From NCBI RefSeq assembly GCF_040409795.1, contig NZ_CP099571.1, forward strand, positions 1,054,001 through 1,118,000: 64,000 nucleotides of DNA, in the 5' to 3' direction. Position numbers and translations under genes: made by a program. This document shows, piece after piece, positions 37,412 through 46,502 of the stretch (positions are counted from its first letter, which is position 1; each line of letters opens with the position of its first letter). The DNA is from Polynucleobacter sp. MWH-UH19D (GTDB lineage Bacteria > Pseudomonadota > Gammaproteobacteria > Burkholderiales > Burkholderiaceae). The notes below the pieces were generated by a model that was not told the DNA's origin, searched no databases, and saw nothing but the letters and a program-made list of their open reading frames with translations.

Positions 37412-37764
37412 TTCACCTTATCCATCTTTAGTGCAGCATCTACATCTATAAAGAAATCACTGAGCAATTGATAGGCATCCTTGAACACGTACCTCGTGAC
37501 GAGATCTAGTGAGTATCGATGCTTGTGGTCATAAGGAAGCTTTCTGCCGACATATGACCCTAGCCTTTTAAATGCATGCGCATTGTCGTATCCTAAAATT
37601 CGCTCACCAGCAGGGTTATGCAAGGTTAAGGAATAGCGAATTCCATGTGGAATAGCATCCGATGGAGTTACTTGCCAAGCATCTATTTTCACCCAGTAAT
37701 CATCCTCTTGGTCAATCACCTGTTGATGTAATTCAAGTAGTGTGGAGATGCCCTCAATTTTCAT
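37408..37764 (-). CDS. TumE-family (DUF6516) toxin
   Basis: A 118-residue protein matching the DUF6516/TumE pattern: a strand-rich start (DDYWVKIDAWQVTPSDAIPHG), SLTLHNPAGERILGYDNAH, and a conserved D-H-K-H-R-Y segment (about residues 79-84), which may be catalytic. The family is listed as a toxin component paired with an HTH antitoxin; the target and activity are, as far as I know, not well settled. It precedes the antitoxin gene, with a 4-base overlap. An inverted repeat lies 10 bases upstream of its ATG. Confidence 0.82.
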   Translation of the reverse strand: MKIEGISTLLELHQQVIDQEDDYWVKIDAWQVTPSDAIPHGIRYSLTLHNPAGERILGYDNAHAFKRLGSYVGRKLPYDHKHRYSLDLVTRYVFKDAYQLLSDFFIDVDAALKMDKVK

Positions 37765-37773
37765 CTCCCATAC

Positions 37774-37792
37774 TATATCAACTAATGATATA
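37774..37792. promoter_or_regulatory. Inverted repeat ahead of the toxin gene (candidate operator)
   Basis: TATATCA (37774-37780) and TGATATA (37786-37792) are perfect inverted arms separated by five bases. They lie 10 bases upstream of the toxin ATG at 37764, where a -10 element would be expected. This position suits autoregulation by the HTH antitoxin. Confidence 0.45.
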
Positions 37793-37833
37793 CCAAAAAT
37801 GACAACCCATGCGTCAACATGGATAAGCCGAAG

Positions 37834-38139
37834 TTATGCTGCTGGCGGAAACCCCACTTTTTGCGCCCACATATTATTGAAAACGTGGATAACCGGTTTT
37901 TCATAAACGCCAGCCTTTGTGAACGGCTCGTTACTCAACCACTCATCAACTGTCGCCCTATTTGGAAACTCCATTACCAATAGACTACCTACAACAGTTT
38001 GACCATCCTCAGAAGTGAGAGGACCAGCAAACGCCATACGCTCAGCTTGCTGACCCAGATAAGCTCGATGCTCGGGACGTACCTTTACACGCAAATCCGC
38101 AGTGCCTGGTCGATCCATTAACAAAATAGCAAAAATCAT
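37834..38139 (-). CDS. YciI family protein
   Basis: A 101-residue protein of the YciI/DGPF-like fold: RPEHRAYLGQQAERMAFAGP with the conserved His (about residues 24-43), GSLLVMEFPNRATVDEWLSNEPFTKAGVYE in two parts, and a short C-terminal tail. Its members are small, probably ligand-binding or weakly catalytic (the His-Asp pair is seen in muconolactone-isomerase-like relatives). It lies 33 bases behind the amidohydrolase gene on the same strand, so both may be co-transcribed. Confidence 0.9.
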   Translation of the reverse strand: MIFAILLMDRPGTADLRVKVRPEHRAYLGQQAERMAFAGPLTSEDGQTVVGSLLVMEFPNRATVDEWLSNEPFTKAGVYEKPVIHVFNNMWAQKVGFPPAA

Positions 38140-38172
38140 ATTTATTCCTTAGCCATGGGCTCTATTACTTAG

Positions 38173-39888
38173 TTACCAACTCTGTTTTTTACCATCAATC
38201 CAAGTTTCTTTAACCTGAATGTTGCGAATTTGGTCTACAGGGGTTTTCTTTGGGTTTGCTGACAAGACCACTAAGTCAGCCTGTTTGCCGACCTCAAGAC
38301 TACCAACCTTATCATCAGAGAACATTTCATAGGCAGCATTAATGGTTACCGCACGAATCGCATCATCAACTGACACGCGCTCGTTAGGACCTAAAACTTT
38401 GCGGGGCTCTTTTTGCCAAAGTCGACCCGCTCCCTCTGAGATGTAATTCAAAGGTCCTACATTTGATACTGGGGAATCGCTATGGTATGCAAATCGTCCA
38501 CCCTCTCTCTTAAAAGAGCCAGATGGATCAATCCGATCTGCACGCTCTGGGCCTACGATCTTGTCATGGAAGGCTTCACCCCAATAATCAACGTGCCCGA
38601 TAGTAAAACCTGGAATCACTCCTAACTTCACTGCACGCTTGACTTGCCCTGGGGTATTGATCGTGAAATGCTCAATACGTAAACGACGAGCTTTTGGATC
38701 AGGAGAATTAGCTAATAACTTAGCGTAAGTATTTAGCGTCTGCTCAATCGTCCGATCACCATTGGCATGAGTAGCAATTTGCCAGCCTTGATCAAAAATG
38801 GGTTTAGTCATCTTGTAGATTTGATCATCGGCATAATCTAAATTACCGCGAAACTTTGTTCCCTTGGGGTAGATATAAGGTTCATTGAGCGCTGCTGTAA
38901 TGCCCTGAGTGGAGCCATCTGAAACAAACTTCACGCCCACGTATCGCAGCTTATCGTCGCCATCATTAGGCTTAAGACCATTAGTACCGTTTGCTAGTAA
39001 TGGTCCATATAAATACGCTCTAACTCGCAAAGGAAAATCGTCTCTACGTACAAGTGAATTAAATAGCTTTACTTCATTATCCAAGCCCAACATTAAACCT
39101 AAGGTGATTTCAGCTGAAGTAGTTACACCCTTAGAGGCAATCAGCTTCGCGGTCTTTTGCATCGCTGCTGCTAATTCCGCTTCGGTTGGAGCAGGCGCAT
39201 GCTTGAGGGTAGACAAAATTGCTGATGGCTCAACCACCACACCTGTTAGACGGCCCTGAGCATCTCGCATGTAAATTCCACCATCGCCCGGGTTGGGGGT
39301 TTTGTCTGTAATGCCTGCAACTTCGAGAGCCTTGTGGTTGACATACAAAATATGGCCCGATTGATTCATCACTGCAATTGGCACTTCAGTTGAAACTTTA
39401 TCTAAAACATCTGCGGTCAACTCAGCCATAAAAGGTTGCGTGCGAGATGGATCAACTCCAAAAGCACCTAACCACTGACCCTTTGGCAGCGTCTTTAATC
39501 TCTCCTTTAATTTTTGACTAAGCGTATCTAAGGTGTCATATTGAGGAGTAAAGTTTGACAGGTTTAGCCAAAGCACTTCTGTCATTGCTGTCATCACAAT
39601 ATGAATATGGGGCTCTACAAAGCCAGGCATCAGCGTTTGACCTTGCAAGTCAATGATCTTGGTGTTGGCACCCTGCCAGTTTTTTACAACAGCATCTTTA
39701 CCACCAACAGCAACAATTTTTCCATTTTGTATAGCCAAGGCCTGAACCTCAGCATTTTTTGCATTAACAGTCAGAATTGGTCCGCCATAAAAAATGGTAT
39801 CCGCAATTTGATTGGGGGCAGCATAAGCAAATCGCAAACAGATCAGCAAGCCAATTAAGAGTAAAGCTCCGTGGAAAAGTCGGTTCAT
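38173..39888 (-). CDS. Exported amidohydrolase (YtcJ-like)
   Basis: A 571-residue protein with a signal peptide (about residues 1-23, ending AYAAPN). The amidohydrolase fold follows: LMPGFVEPHIHIVM (about 87-100) with the metal His pair, a long insert, QIATHANGDRTIEQ (about 371-384), RIEHFTINTP, the FAYHSDSPVSNVGP segment, and the return of the beta-sandwich at SLEVGKQADLVVLSANP. This matches the YtcJ/NfdA subgroup that hydrolyses amides or formamides. The substrate is unknown. A YciI-like gene follows on the same strand. Confidence 0.92.
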   Translation of the reverse strand: MNRLFHGALLLIGLLICLRFAYAAPNQIADTIFYGGPILTVNAKNAEVQALAIQNGKIVAVGGKDAVVKNWQGANTKIIDLQGQTLMPGFVEPHIHIVMTAMTEVLWLNLSNFTPQYDTLDTLSQKLKERLKTLPKGQWLGAFGVDPSRTQPFMAELTADVLDKVSTEVPIAVMNQSGHILYVNHKALEVAGITDKTPNPGDGGIYMRDAQGRLTGVVVEPSAILSTLKHAPAPTEAELAAAMQKTAKLIASKGVTTSAEITLGLMLGLDNEVKLFNSLVRRDDFPLRVRAYLYGPLLANGTNGLKPNDGDDKLRYVGVKFVSDGSTQGITAALNEPYIYPKGTKFRGNLDYADDQIYKMTKPIFDQGWQIATHANGDRTIEQTLNTYAKLLANSPDPKARRLRIEHFTINTPGQVKRAVKLGVIPGFTIGHVDYWGEAFHDKIVGPERADRIDPSGSFKREGGRFAYHSDSPVSNVGPLNYISEGAGRLWQKEPRKVLGPNERVSVDDAIRAVTINAAYEMFSDDKVGSLEVGKQADLVVLSANPKKTPVDQIRNIQVKETWIDGKKQSW

Positions 39889-39966
39889 TTAAAGCCTCTT
39901 CATTGTGATGAATTGAGATACAGAAAGCATAGCGGATATTGAGACATGTACTTAACAATCTCAGCT

Positions 39967-39996
39967 AAAAAAAATAAAACCACCCTAAGGTGGTTT
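39967..39996 (-). terminator. Rho-independent terminator of tRNA-Ser(GGA)
   Basis: An 8-bp stem (39977-39984 with 39989-39996) with a 4-base loop is followed on the minus strand by a T-rich run (TATTTTTTTT). It lies 9 bases past the CCA end of the tRNA and before the amidohydrolase start at 39888. Confidence 0.8.
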
Positions 39997-40005
39997 CAGA
40001 ACATT

Positions 40006-40096
40006 TGGCGGAAGGGGCGGGATTCGAACCCGCGGTAGGCTATTAACCTACGCACGCTTTCCAGGCGTGTGACTTAAACCGCTCATCCACCCTTCC
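40006..40096 (-). tRNA. tRNA-Ser (anticodon GGA)
   Basis: A class II tRNA on the minus strand: acceptor GGAAGGG with CCCTTCC, G73 and encoded CCA. The anticodon stem CACGC/GCGTG encloses CTGGAAA, giving anticodon GGA. A long variable arm (GTAGGTTAATAGCCTAC) and T arm GGGTTCGAATCCC follow. It reads UCC and UCU. Confidence 0.97.
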
Positions 40097-40106
40097 GGAA
40101 CCGGAG

Positions 40107-40112
40107 ATTATA
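40107..40112 (-). promoter_or_regulatory. -10 element for tRNA-Ser(GGA)
   Basis: The minus strand reads the perfect -10 hexamer TATAAT, 10 bases ahead of the tRNA 5' end. The -35 is not clear. A G/C-rich discriminator follows the -10, as in stringently controlled stable-RNA promoters. Confidence 0.55.
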
Positions 40113-40155
40113 CGATTGCCGAAAGGGTTTTACCCCAAATCCTGACAAATACAGC

Positions 40156-42129
40156 TTAGAGAGACTCTTTAAGTTGCTCCAAAATTGCTGGATTTTCTAA
40201 GGTAGATGTGTCTTGAGTGACCTCCTCGCCCTTAGCGATCACGCGCAAGAGACGGCGCATGATCTTGCCTGAACGGGTCTTTGGTAAGTTATCACCAAAG
40301 CGAACATCTTTAGGTTTGGCAATCGGACCAATTTCTTTACCAACCCAGTTACGCAATTCTGTTGCAACCTTCTTAGCATCTTCACCAGTTGGGCGACCGC
40401 CTTTGAGAACCACAAACACACAAATTGCCTCACCTGTGAGCTCATCTGGACGACCCACAACAGCAGCTTCAGCAACCAATGGATTTGCAACCAAGCAAGA
40501 TTCAATTTCCATCGTACCCATACGATGTCCAGAAACGTTTAGAACGTCATCAATACGACCGGTAATGGTGAAGTAACCAGTTTCTTTATTGCGAATAGCG
40601 CCATCACCAGCTAAGTAAAGATTACCACCCAACTCTTCCGGGAAATAAGACTTCACGAAGCGATCCGGATCATTCCAAATGGTTCTGATCATAGAAGGCC
40701 ATGGGCGTTTCACTACTAAAATTCCGCCGTTTCCGTTTGGCACATCATGACCAGCTTCATCCACAATCGCCGCCTGAATGCCAGGTAATGGCAATGTGCA
40801 GGAACCTGGAATCATTGGTGTTGCGCCAGGCAATGGAGAGATCATGTGACCACCCGTTTCGGTTTGCCAGAAAGTATCAGCTATAGGGCAGCGTGAGCTG
40901 CCTACATTTTCGTAATACCATATCCACGCTTCTGGATTAATTGGCTCGCCAACTGAACCTAACAAACGCAAGCTTGATAAGTCATAACTCTTAGGATGAA
41001 CGGCCTGATCATTACTTGATGCCTTGATCAAGGAACGAATCGCAGTAGGCGCTGTGTAGAAAATCGTTGCTTTGTGCTTTTGGATCATGTCCCAGAAACG
41101 GCCAGCATTCGGATAAGTTGGAACGCCTTCGAACACAATCTCAGTGGCACCCACTGCTAACGGGCCATAAGTAATATATGAGTGGCCAGTTACCCATCCA
41201 ATATCAGCAGTACACCAGAACACATCGGTTGGCTTGATATCGAAGGTCCACTTCATTGTGAGAATTGCCCACAGGAGGTATCCGCCAGTGGAGTGCTGCA
41301 CTCCTTTTGGCTTGCCGGTTGAACCAGATGTATACAAAATAAAAAGGGGATGTTCAGCACTAACCCACTCAGGCTCACAAGTCGTTGCCTCATTAGCAAC
41401 AATATCTTGCATCCAAACATCACGACCTGCTTTCATCTCGATTGCAGTACCAGTGCGCTTACTCACGATCACATGCTTCACTTTGCCGCACTCGCCTGTA
41501 GAAAGAGCTTCATCGCAAATTGCTTTTAATGGCAGTGACTTACCACCACGATACTGGCCATCAGCAGTGATCACTGCTACCGCGCCAACGTCGATGATGC
41601 GGTCACGCAAAGCTTGTGCAGAGAAGCCACCAAACACTACCGAGTGAATTGCACCAATACGAGCACATGCTTGCATTGCCACAATACCTTCAATAGTCAT
41701 AGCCATATAAATAATGACCGTGTCACCAGACTTGATGCCCATATTGCGCAGTGCATTTGCCATCTTGCAAACACGCTCAAGCATTTCTTTGTAACTCACT
41801 TTAGTTACAGTGCCATCGTCTGCTTCAAAAATAATCGCTGTCTTATCACCGAGACCAGCTTCAACTTGACGATCTAAACAGTTGTACGAAGCATTCGTGG
41901 TGCCATCTTCAAACCACTTATAAAAAGGTGCCTTAGACTCATCCAATACCTTAGTAAATGGCTTTTTCCAGTAAATATTCTCTTTTGCGAGACGACCCCA
42001 GAAACCGTCATAATCTTTTTCAGCTTCAGCGCAAAGCTTTTTATAAGCATCCATACCTGGAATGGCCGCACTCTTAACGAAGTCTGCAGGTGGGTTAAAA
42101 ATGCGGTTTTCTTGCTTTAATGGTTCCAT
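40156..42129 (-). CDS. acs: Acetyl-CoA synthetase
   Basis: A 657-residue AMP-forming enzyme that activates acetate. Motifs: the P-loop [19 protein letters not shown] (about residues 266-284), the acetate-pocket segments [12 protein letters not shown] and [27 protein letters not shown] hinge region, and the C-terminal [11 protein letters not shown] with Lys622, which is acetylated for control in Acs of other bacteria. The length is standard. It is divergent from the class I fumarase with 176 bases between, so acetate use and the TCA cycle lie side by side. Confidence 0.97.
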   Translation of the reverse strand: MEPLKQENRIFNPPADFVKSAAIPGMDAYKKLCAEAEKDYDGFWGRLAKENIYWKKPFTKVLDESKAPFYKWFEDGTTNASYNCLDRQVEAGLGDKTAIIFEADDGTVTKVSYKEMLERVCKMANALRNMGIKSGDTVIIYMAMTIEGIVAMQACARIGAIHSVVFGGFSAQALRDRIIDVGAVAVITADGQYRGGKSLPLKAICDEALSTGECGKVKHVIVSKRTGTAIEMKAGRDVWMQDIVANEATTCEPEWVSAEHPLFILYTSGSTGKPKGVQHSTGGYLLWAILTMKWTFDIKPTDVFWCTADIGWVTGHSYITYGPLAVGATEIVFEGVPTYPNAGRFWDMIQKHKATIFYTAPTAIRSLIKASSNDQAVHPKSYDLSSLRLLGSVGEPINPEAWIWYYENVGSSRCPIADTFWQTETGGHMISPLPGATPMIPGSCTLPLPGIQAAIVDEAGHDVPNGNGGILVVKRPWPSMIRTIWNDPDRFVKSYFPEELGGNLYLAGDGAIRNKETGYFTITGRIDDVLNVSGHRMGTMEIESCLVANPLVAEAAVVGRPDELTGEAICVFVVLKGGRPTGEDAKKVATELRNWVGKEIGPIAKPKDVRFGDNLPKTRSGKIMRRLLRVIAKGEEVTQDTSTLENPAILEQLKESL

Positions 42130-42305
42130 GCTTCACTGCCCTTTATTAAATAAACAATGTTCTTTTTTTGCCAAAATGCAGCAAAATGACGGGTTCTGAC
42201 CCACCAAGACTTACGAAGATAAGTGAAAACACTTGGGATTTGCTCTATGGCAAACCCTTAAAATAGGGCAAACCTTACTAATAATGTGGAAATAAGCCTA
42301 AAACC

Positions 42306-43829
42306 ATGACTCAGATTAAACAAAACGACCTCATTCAAAGCATTGCAGACGCATTTCAGTTCATTTCCTACTACCACCCTAAAGACTTTATTGATGCAAT
42401 GGGCAAGGCATACTCCCTCGAAAAAGGCGAAGCAGCCAAGGATGCTATTGCTCAAATTTTGACCAATAGCCGCATGTGTGCAGAAGGCCATCGCCCGCTT
42501 TGCCAAGATACTGGTATTGCGGTGGTCTTTTTGAAGATTGGTATGAATGTTCAATGGGCAGATGCCACGATGAGCGTTACTGAAATGGTGAATGAGGGCG
42601 TACGTCGTGCCTACCTCAACCCTGACAATACGCTGCGCGCTTCTGTATTAACTGACCCCGCAGGTAAACGCAAGAACTCCGGTGATAACACCCCTGCTGT
42701 TGTTCATTATGAAATTGTTCCGGGTGATGATGTTGAAGTTATTTGCGCTGCAAAAGGTGGCGGTTCTGAAAATAAAGCCAAGATGGTGATGCTCAACCCA
42801 TCTGACTCGATTGTCGATTGGGTACTGAAGACTGTTCCAACTATGGGTGCTGGTTGGTGCCCTCCTGGCATTCTTGGCATTGGCATTGGTGGCACACCAG
42901 AGAAAGCCATGTTGATGGCTAAAGAAGCTTTAATGGGTCCAGTAGATATTCAAGAACTCATTGAGCGCGGTCCTAAGAATCGCGTGGAAGAATTACGCCT
43001 TGAAATCTACGACAAAGTAAACAAGCTCGGTATTGGCGCTCAAGGCTTGGGCGGTCTAGCAACAGTTTTAGATATTAAGATTTTGGATTACCCAACCCAT
43101 GCTGCCTCATTGCCGGTTGCGATGATTCCAAACTGCGCAGCTACACGTCACGTACATTTCCATTTGCATGGAGATGGCCCTGCAAAACTTGAGGCTCCTT
43201 CTTTATCAGATTGGCCAGATGTGACTTGGACTCCAGATGTTCAAAAATCTAAACGCGTGAATCTGGATACCTTAACTGCAGAAGAAGTGGCTAGCTGGAA
43301 ACCAGGCGAGACACTACTATTGAATGGCAAAATTTTGACTGGTCGTGATGCAGCACATAAGCGTATTCAAGACATGCTCGCTAAAGGCGAAGAATTGCCA
43401 GTAAGCTTTAAAAACCGCGTGATCTATTACGTCGGTCCAGTAGATCCTGTGCGTGATGAAGTTGTTGGTCCAGCAGGCCCAACGACCTCAACTCGGATGG
43501 ATAAGTTCACTGAAATGATGCTTGCAAAAACGGGTCTTATTTCCATGATCGGCAAAGCGGAGCGTGGTCCTGTTGCCATCGAAGCAATCAAGAAACACAA
43601 ATCTGCTTACCTTATGGCTGTTGGTGGCGCCGCTTATCTCGTATCCAAAGCGATTCAAACGTCTAAGGTTGTTGGCTTTGCCGATCTCGGCATGGAAGCA
43701 ATTTATGAGTTTGATGTGAAAGATATGCCAGTAACTGTTGCTGTGAATTCAGAAGGTATCTCTATGCACGAAACTGGACCAAAAGAATGGCAAGCAAAGA
43801 TTGGTGGAATTCCAGTAAAGATTGCTTAA
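42306..43829 (+). CDS. Fumarate hydratase, class I (iron-sulfur)
   Basis: A 507-residue single-chain class I fumarase. The alpha region (about residues 10-285) has GHRPLCQDTGIAVVF with cluster Cys66 and GGSENKAKMVMLNPSDSI. The beta region (about 320-505) has GKILTGRDAAHKRI, the GPTTSTRMDKFTEMML segment and GKAERG. It reversibly hydrates fumarate to malate and needs an oxygen-sensitive 4Fe-4S cluster. Related L-tartrate dehydratases share the fold, but the fused form points to fumarase (FumA/FumB type). Confidence 0.94.
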   Translation: MTQIKQNDLIQSIADAFQFISYYHPKDFIDAMGKAYSLEKGEAAKDAIAQILTNSRMCAEGHRPLCQDTGIAVVFLKIGMNVQWADATMSVTEMVNEGVRRAYLNPDNTLRASVLTDPAGKRKNSGDNTPAVVHYEIVPGDDVEVICAAKGGGSENKAKMVMLNPSDSIVDWVLKTVPTMGAGWCPPGILGIGIGGTPEKAMLMAKEALMGPVDIQELIERGPKNRVEELRLEIYDKVNKLGIGAQGLGGLATVLDIKILDYPTHAASLPVAMIPNCAATRHVHFHLHGDGPAKLEAPSLSDWPDVTWTPDVQKSKRVNLDTLTAEEVASWKPGETLLLNGKILTGRDAAHKRIQDMLAKGEELPVSFKNRVIYYVGPVDPVRDEVVGPAGPTTSTRMDKFTEMMLAKTGLISMIGKAERGPVAIEAIKKHKSAYLMAVGGAAYLVSKAIQTSKVVGFADLGMEAIYEFDVKDMPVTVAVNSEGISMHETGPKEWQAKIGGIPVKIA

Positions 43830-43873
43830 CACTTTTATTCCAACCTCTGCAATAAAACTTTATTGGCTTTAAA

Positions 43874-44698
43874 TTGTCACTAATCGGTGTATTTGATTCT
43901 GGTGTTGGTGGCTTATCCATTTTGGATGAGGCGCTACGCCAGCTTCCGGAGCACGACTACATCTACTTGGCCGATTCTGCGAACGCACCTTATGGTGAAA
44001 AATCTCCTGATTGGATTGCGCAGCGCAGTTTGAGTCTTTGCAAATATCTCGCTCAAGCTGGCTGTAACGCCATCGTAGTTGCATGCAACACTGCAACAGC
44101 ACAAGCAATAAAGGATATTCGAGCAGCCATCCCAATTCCTATTGTGGGGGTTGAACCAGGCATTAAGCCAGCTGCCATGCAGTCAGCGAATGGTGTTGTT
44201 GGCGTCTTGGCAACTGAAGCAACCCTGAAGAGTGACAAGTTCAATGCCTTGCTCTCCACCCTGCCCAATCATTGTCAATTTATTAAACAAGCAGGCGCAG
44301 GCTTGGTGCCATTAATCGAAGCTGGTAAAGCAAATGACGGAGAAACTCTGGAATTGCTTGCTAAGCACTTGGAACCCATTCAAGCGGCAGGCTCCGACAC
44401 GATTGTCTTAGGCTGCACGCACTACCCATTCTTAAGAAAAGCGATTCGTAAACTCCTTGGAGACAAAATTACGCTGATCGATACCGGTGAGGCGGTAGTA
44501 AAGCAATTGAAGCGGCAATTAGAAGCACTCGCTCTTAATCAAACAGATTCCGCTATCAGTAACGCCTCTCAATACGGTGCCGTACATTTTTTCAGCAGCA
44601 AAGATGAGCACGCTCTTTTGAAGATGGCGCAAGATTTAATGCTCACCGATCTAAAGAAGCATCGAGTTAGTTCAGCACAGTTAGGGCTGGTGTCATGA
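43874..44698 (+). CDS. murI: Glutamate racemase
   Basis: A 274-residue enzyme giving D-glutamate for peptidoglycan. The start is TTG at 43874, giving MSLIGVFDSGVGGLSI. Catalytic Cys71 is in VVACNTATA and the second Cys is in TIVLGCTHYPFL. The early Asp of FDSG and the His following the second Cys are present. Its stop overlaps the start of a TonB-like gene (ATGA at 44695-44698), joining cell-wall synthesis to the TonB energy system. Confidence 0.96.
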   Translation: MSLIGVFDSGVGGLSILDEALRQLPEHDYIYLADSANAPYGEKSPDWIAQRSLSLCKYLAQAGCNAIVVACNTATAQAIKDIRAAIPIPIVGVEPGIKPAAMQSANGVVGVLATEATLKSDKFNALLSTLPNHCQFIKQAGAGLVPLIEAGKANDGETLELLAKHLEPIQAAGSDTIVLGCTHYPFLRKAIRKLLGDKITLIDTGEAVVKQLKRQLEALALNQTDSAISNASQYGAVHFFSSKDEHALLKMAQDLMLTDLKKHRVSSAQLGLVS

Positions 44699-45375
44699 GC
44701 GCATTCTGGCAAAAGGTGGATGAGCGTTTACCATTTACCAAAAGCGAACGCATCATTATTGCTATCGTACTTTTGCTGCATGCTCTGCCAGCCTTGGATT
44801 TTTTGCATTGGTCCTCTAAGCCTACCCGCATTGATGATGAACGCGTGATGGCAAATCTTGTCAGCCCAGATACTGCTTCAAGCAAAACTCAGGAGCCCCC
44901 CGCTCCAATGCCAAAACCAAAAGAAGAACCTAAAAAGAAAACTGCAGAGGACAAGTCTTCTCAAAAGACAGCGCCTACTCAAACACAGAATAACCCCACT
45001 CAAAAGAGTGACTCAAATACCCAAACTCAAATGCCAAATGCCGCTGTGGCGCCTTCAAGTGCTGGTGGAGCAAGCGGCACACCAATACAAACAGACATTG
45101 GTAAACTGATTGTCGTTTTTCAGCCCGATGCTGATGCCTACTACCCATCATTCTCAAAAAGATCAGGAGAGCAAGGGACAGTGGTGGTACGTTTAATTAT
45201 TTCTGAAAGTGGCGAGGTTGAAGATGTCGCAATATTACAGTCAAGCTCCTTTCCAAGACTTGATCGTGCCGCAACCGACATTGGTCGACGCTATCGCTTT
45301 AAACCTTTTTTAGTCAATGGCTCACCCCAACGAATCTCAACTAATCTTTTAATTAAATTTAACCTCAAGAATTAA
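44695..45375 (+). CDS. TonB-family energy transducer
   Basis: A 226-residue protein with one N-terminal membrane helix (about residues 20-42), a Pro/Lys/Gln-rich spanning segment (about 60-120; PAPMPKPKEEPKKK), and a C-terminal TonB domain (about 140-226; YPSFSKRSGEQGTVVVRLI and the final strands). It carries proton-motive energy from ExbB-ExbD to outer-membrane receptors. exbB and exbD follow at once, so the complete complex is encoded. TolA is a less likely alternative because of the short span and canonical TonB end. Confidence 0.9.
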   Translation: MSAFWQKVDERLPFTKSERIIIAIVLLLHALPALDFLHWSSKPTRIDDERVMANLVSPDTASSKTQEPPAPMPKPKEEPKKKTAEDKSSQKTAPTQTQNNPTQKSDSNTQTQMPNAAVAPSSAGGASGTPIQTDIGKLIVVFQPDADAYYPSFSKRSGEQGTVVVRLIISESGEVEDVAILQSSSFPRLDRAATDIGRRYRFKPFLVNGSPQRISTNLLIKFNLKN

Positions 45376-45380
45376 GCGCT

Positions 45381-46073
45381 ATGAATACACCATTTGGAAT
45401 TGCAAATCTCTGGCTTGAAGGCGACGGCATTACCCGCTTTGTTGCAATTGCATTACTTGCATGCTCAATCATCACTTGGGTAATCTTACTTACTCGCCTG
45501 TGGGAGTTGCGCAATCTACGCAAACTCAAACCCGAAGTAGATCAATTCTGGCATGCAAGCACCTTTGAACAAGGCCTGCATTCGTTTAGCAACCCCACTA
45601 CCAACCCTTATTATCTAATTGCCAAATCAGCAAGCAGCTCCTCTGTCCACCACCAAGGCCAATCGAATAATCACCGCGAGTTACTACAAACTTTGAATTA
45701 CTCAGAATGGATGGCAAGAAGCATTAAAAATAAGATTGATAGCCTTGCTACCAGCCTTCAAAAAGGACTAACTTTTTTAGGTTCCACTGGTGCAACTGCG
45801 CCATTTATTGGTCTATTTGGAACTGTATGGGGCATCTACCATGCCCTCATCTCTATTAGTAGCTCTGGAAGCGCACAAATTGATCAGGTTGCCGGCCCAA
45901 TTGGCGAGGCATTGATCATGACCGCCTTGGGTCTTGCTGTAGCGATTCCGGCCGTGTTAGGATTTAATGCCATCAATCGCGCAAATAAATTATTTATTGC
46001 GGACCTTAATCGATTTGGCAATGATTTACTTGCCTATTTTGTAACTGGCGCACGCGTGAATACTGGAGATTAA
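45381..46073 (+). CDS. exbB: ExbB/TolQ/MotA-family proton channel
   Basis: A 230-residue membrane protein with helices near residues 18-38, 130-152 and 168-190. The family motif GATAPFIGLFGTVWGIYHALI (split: GATAPFIGL, FGTVWGIYHAL) is complete, as is GEALIMTALGLAVAIPAVLG. With ExbD it couples proton flow to TonB. It lies five bases after tonB and two before exbD. TolQ is possible by homology, but the TonB neighbour decides for ExbB. Confidence 0.93.
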   Translation: MNTPFGIANLWLEGDGITRFVAIALLACSIITWVILLTRLWELRNLRKLKPEVDQFWHASTFEQGLHSFSNPTTNPYYLIAKSASSSSVHHQGQSNNHRELLQTLNYSEWMARSIKNKIDSLATSLQKGLTFLGSTGATAPFIGLFGTVWGIYHALISISSSGSAQIDQVAGPIGEALIMTALGLAVAIPAVLGFNAINRANKLFIADLNRFGNDLLAYFVTGARVNTGD

Positions 46074-46075
46074 GT

Positions 46076-46489
46076 ATGGCGCTTCATATTCAAGACGATC
46101 AAAATGATGATGCCATCATGGCGGAAATCAACATGACGCCAATGGTTGATGTCATGTTGGTATTGCTCATTATTTTTATCATCACTCTTCCCGTTATTCA
46201 GCAAGCGGTAAAAGTGGAACTCCCCAAAGCGAATAGCGTTCGCAATGAAGTCAAACCTGAATCTGTGCAATTATCAATTGATGCCAAAGGTCAAATTTTT
46301 TGGAATAGCGCTCAGATTGACCTAAAAACCTTTGATGGTTATGCAGAAAAAGCAGCTCAAAAAGATCCACAACCTGAGATCAATTTGCGCGCTGATAAAG
46401 CCGTGAAGTACGAATACGTCGCACAAGTATTAGCCGCATCCCGCCGCGCAGGCCTTACCAAACTGGGATTTGTTACGGAGCCTAACTAA
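46076..46489 (+). CDS. exbD: ExbD/TolR-family biopolymer transport protein
   Basis: A 137-residue protein with a short cytoplasmic start, one membrane helix (about residues 22-42; INMTPMVDVMLVLLIIFII, in which the Asp is the proton-carrying residue) and a periplasmic domain ending RRAGLTKLGFVTEPN. It completes the tonB-exbB-exbD set. It converges on the small secreted protein gene at 46503. Confidence 0.94.
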   Translation: MALHIQDDQNDDAIMAEINMTPMVDVMLVLLIIFIITLPVIQQAVKVELPKANSVRNEVKPESVQLSIDAKGQIFWNSAQIDLKTFDGYAEKAAQKDPQPEINLRADKAVKYEYVAQVLAASRRAGLTKLGFVTEPN

Positions 46490-46502
46490 CAGGTCTGCCG
46501 AA

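Noticed and set aside
40217..40576. A 119-codon plus-strand frame opposite acs
   Set aside because: It lies inside the conserved C-terminal domain of acetyl-CoA synthetase and is Pro/Arg/Ser-rich, as expected of antisense reading.
41234..41647. A 137-codon plus-strand frame opposite acs
   Set aside because: It is antisense to the most conserved acs motifs and shows no known domain.
43848..43866. Weak hairpin CAATAAA...TTTATTG before murI
   Set aside because: It is A/T-only apart from one pair, lacks a T run in the plus direction, and lies within the murI translation start region; not a credible terminator.
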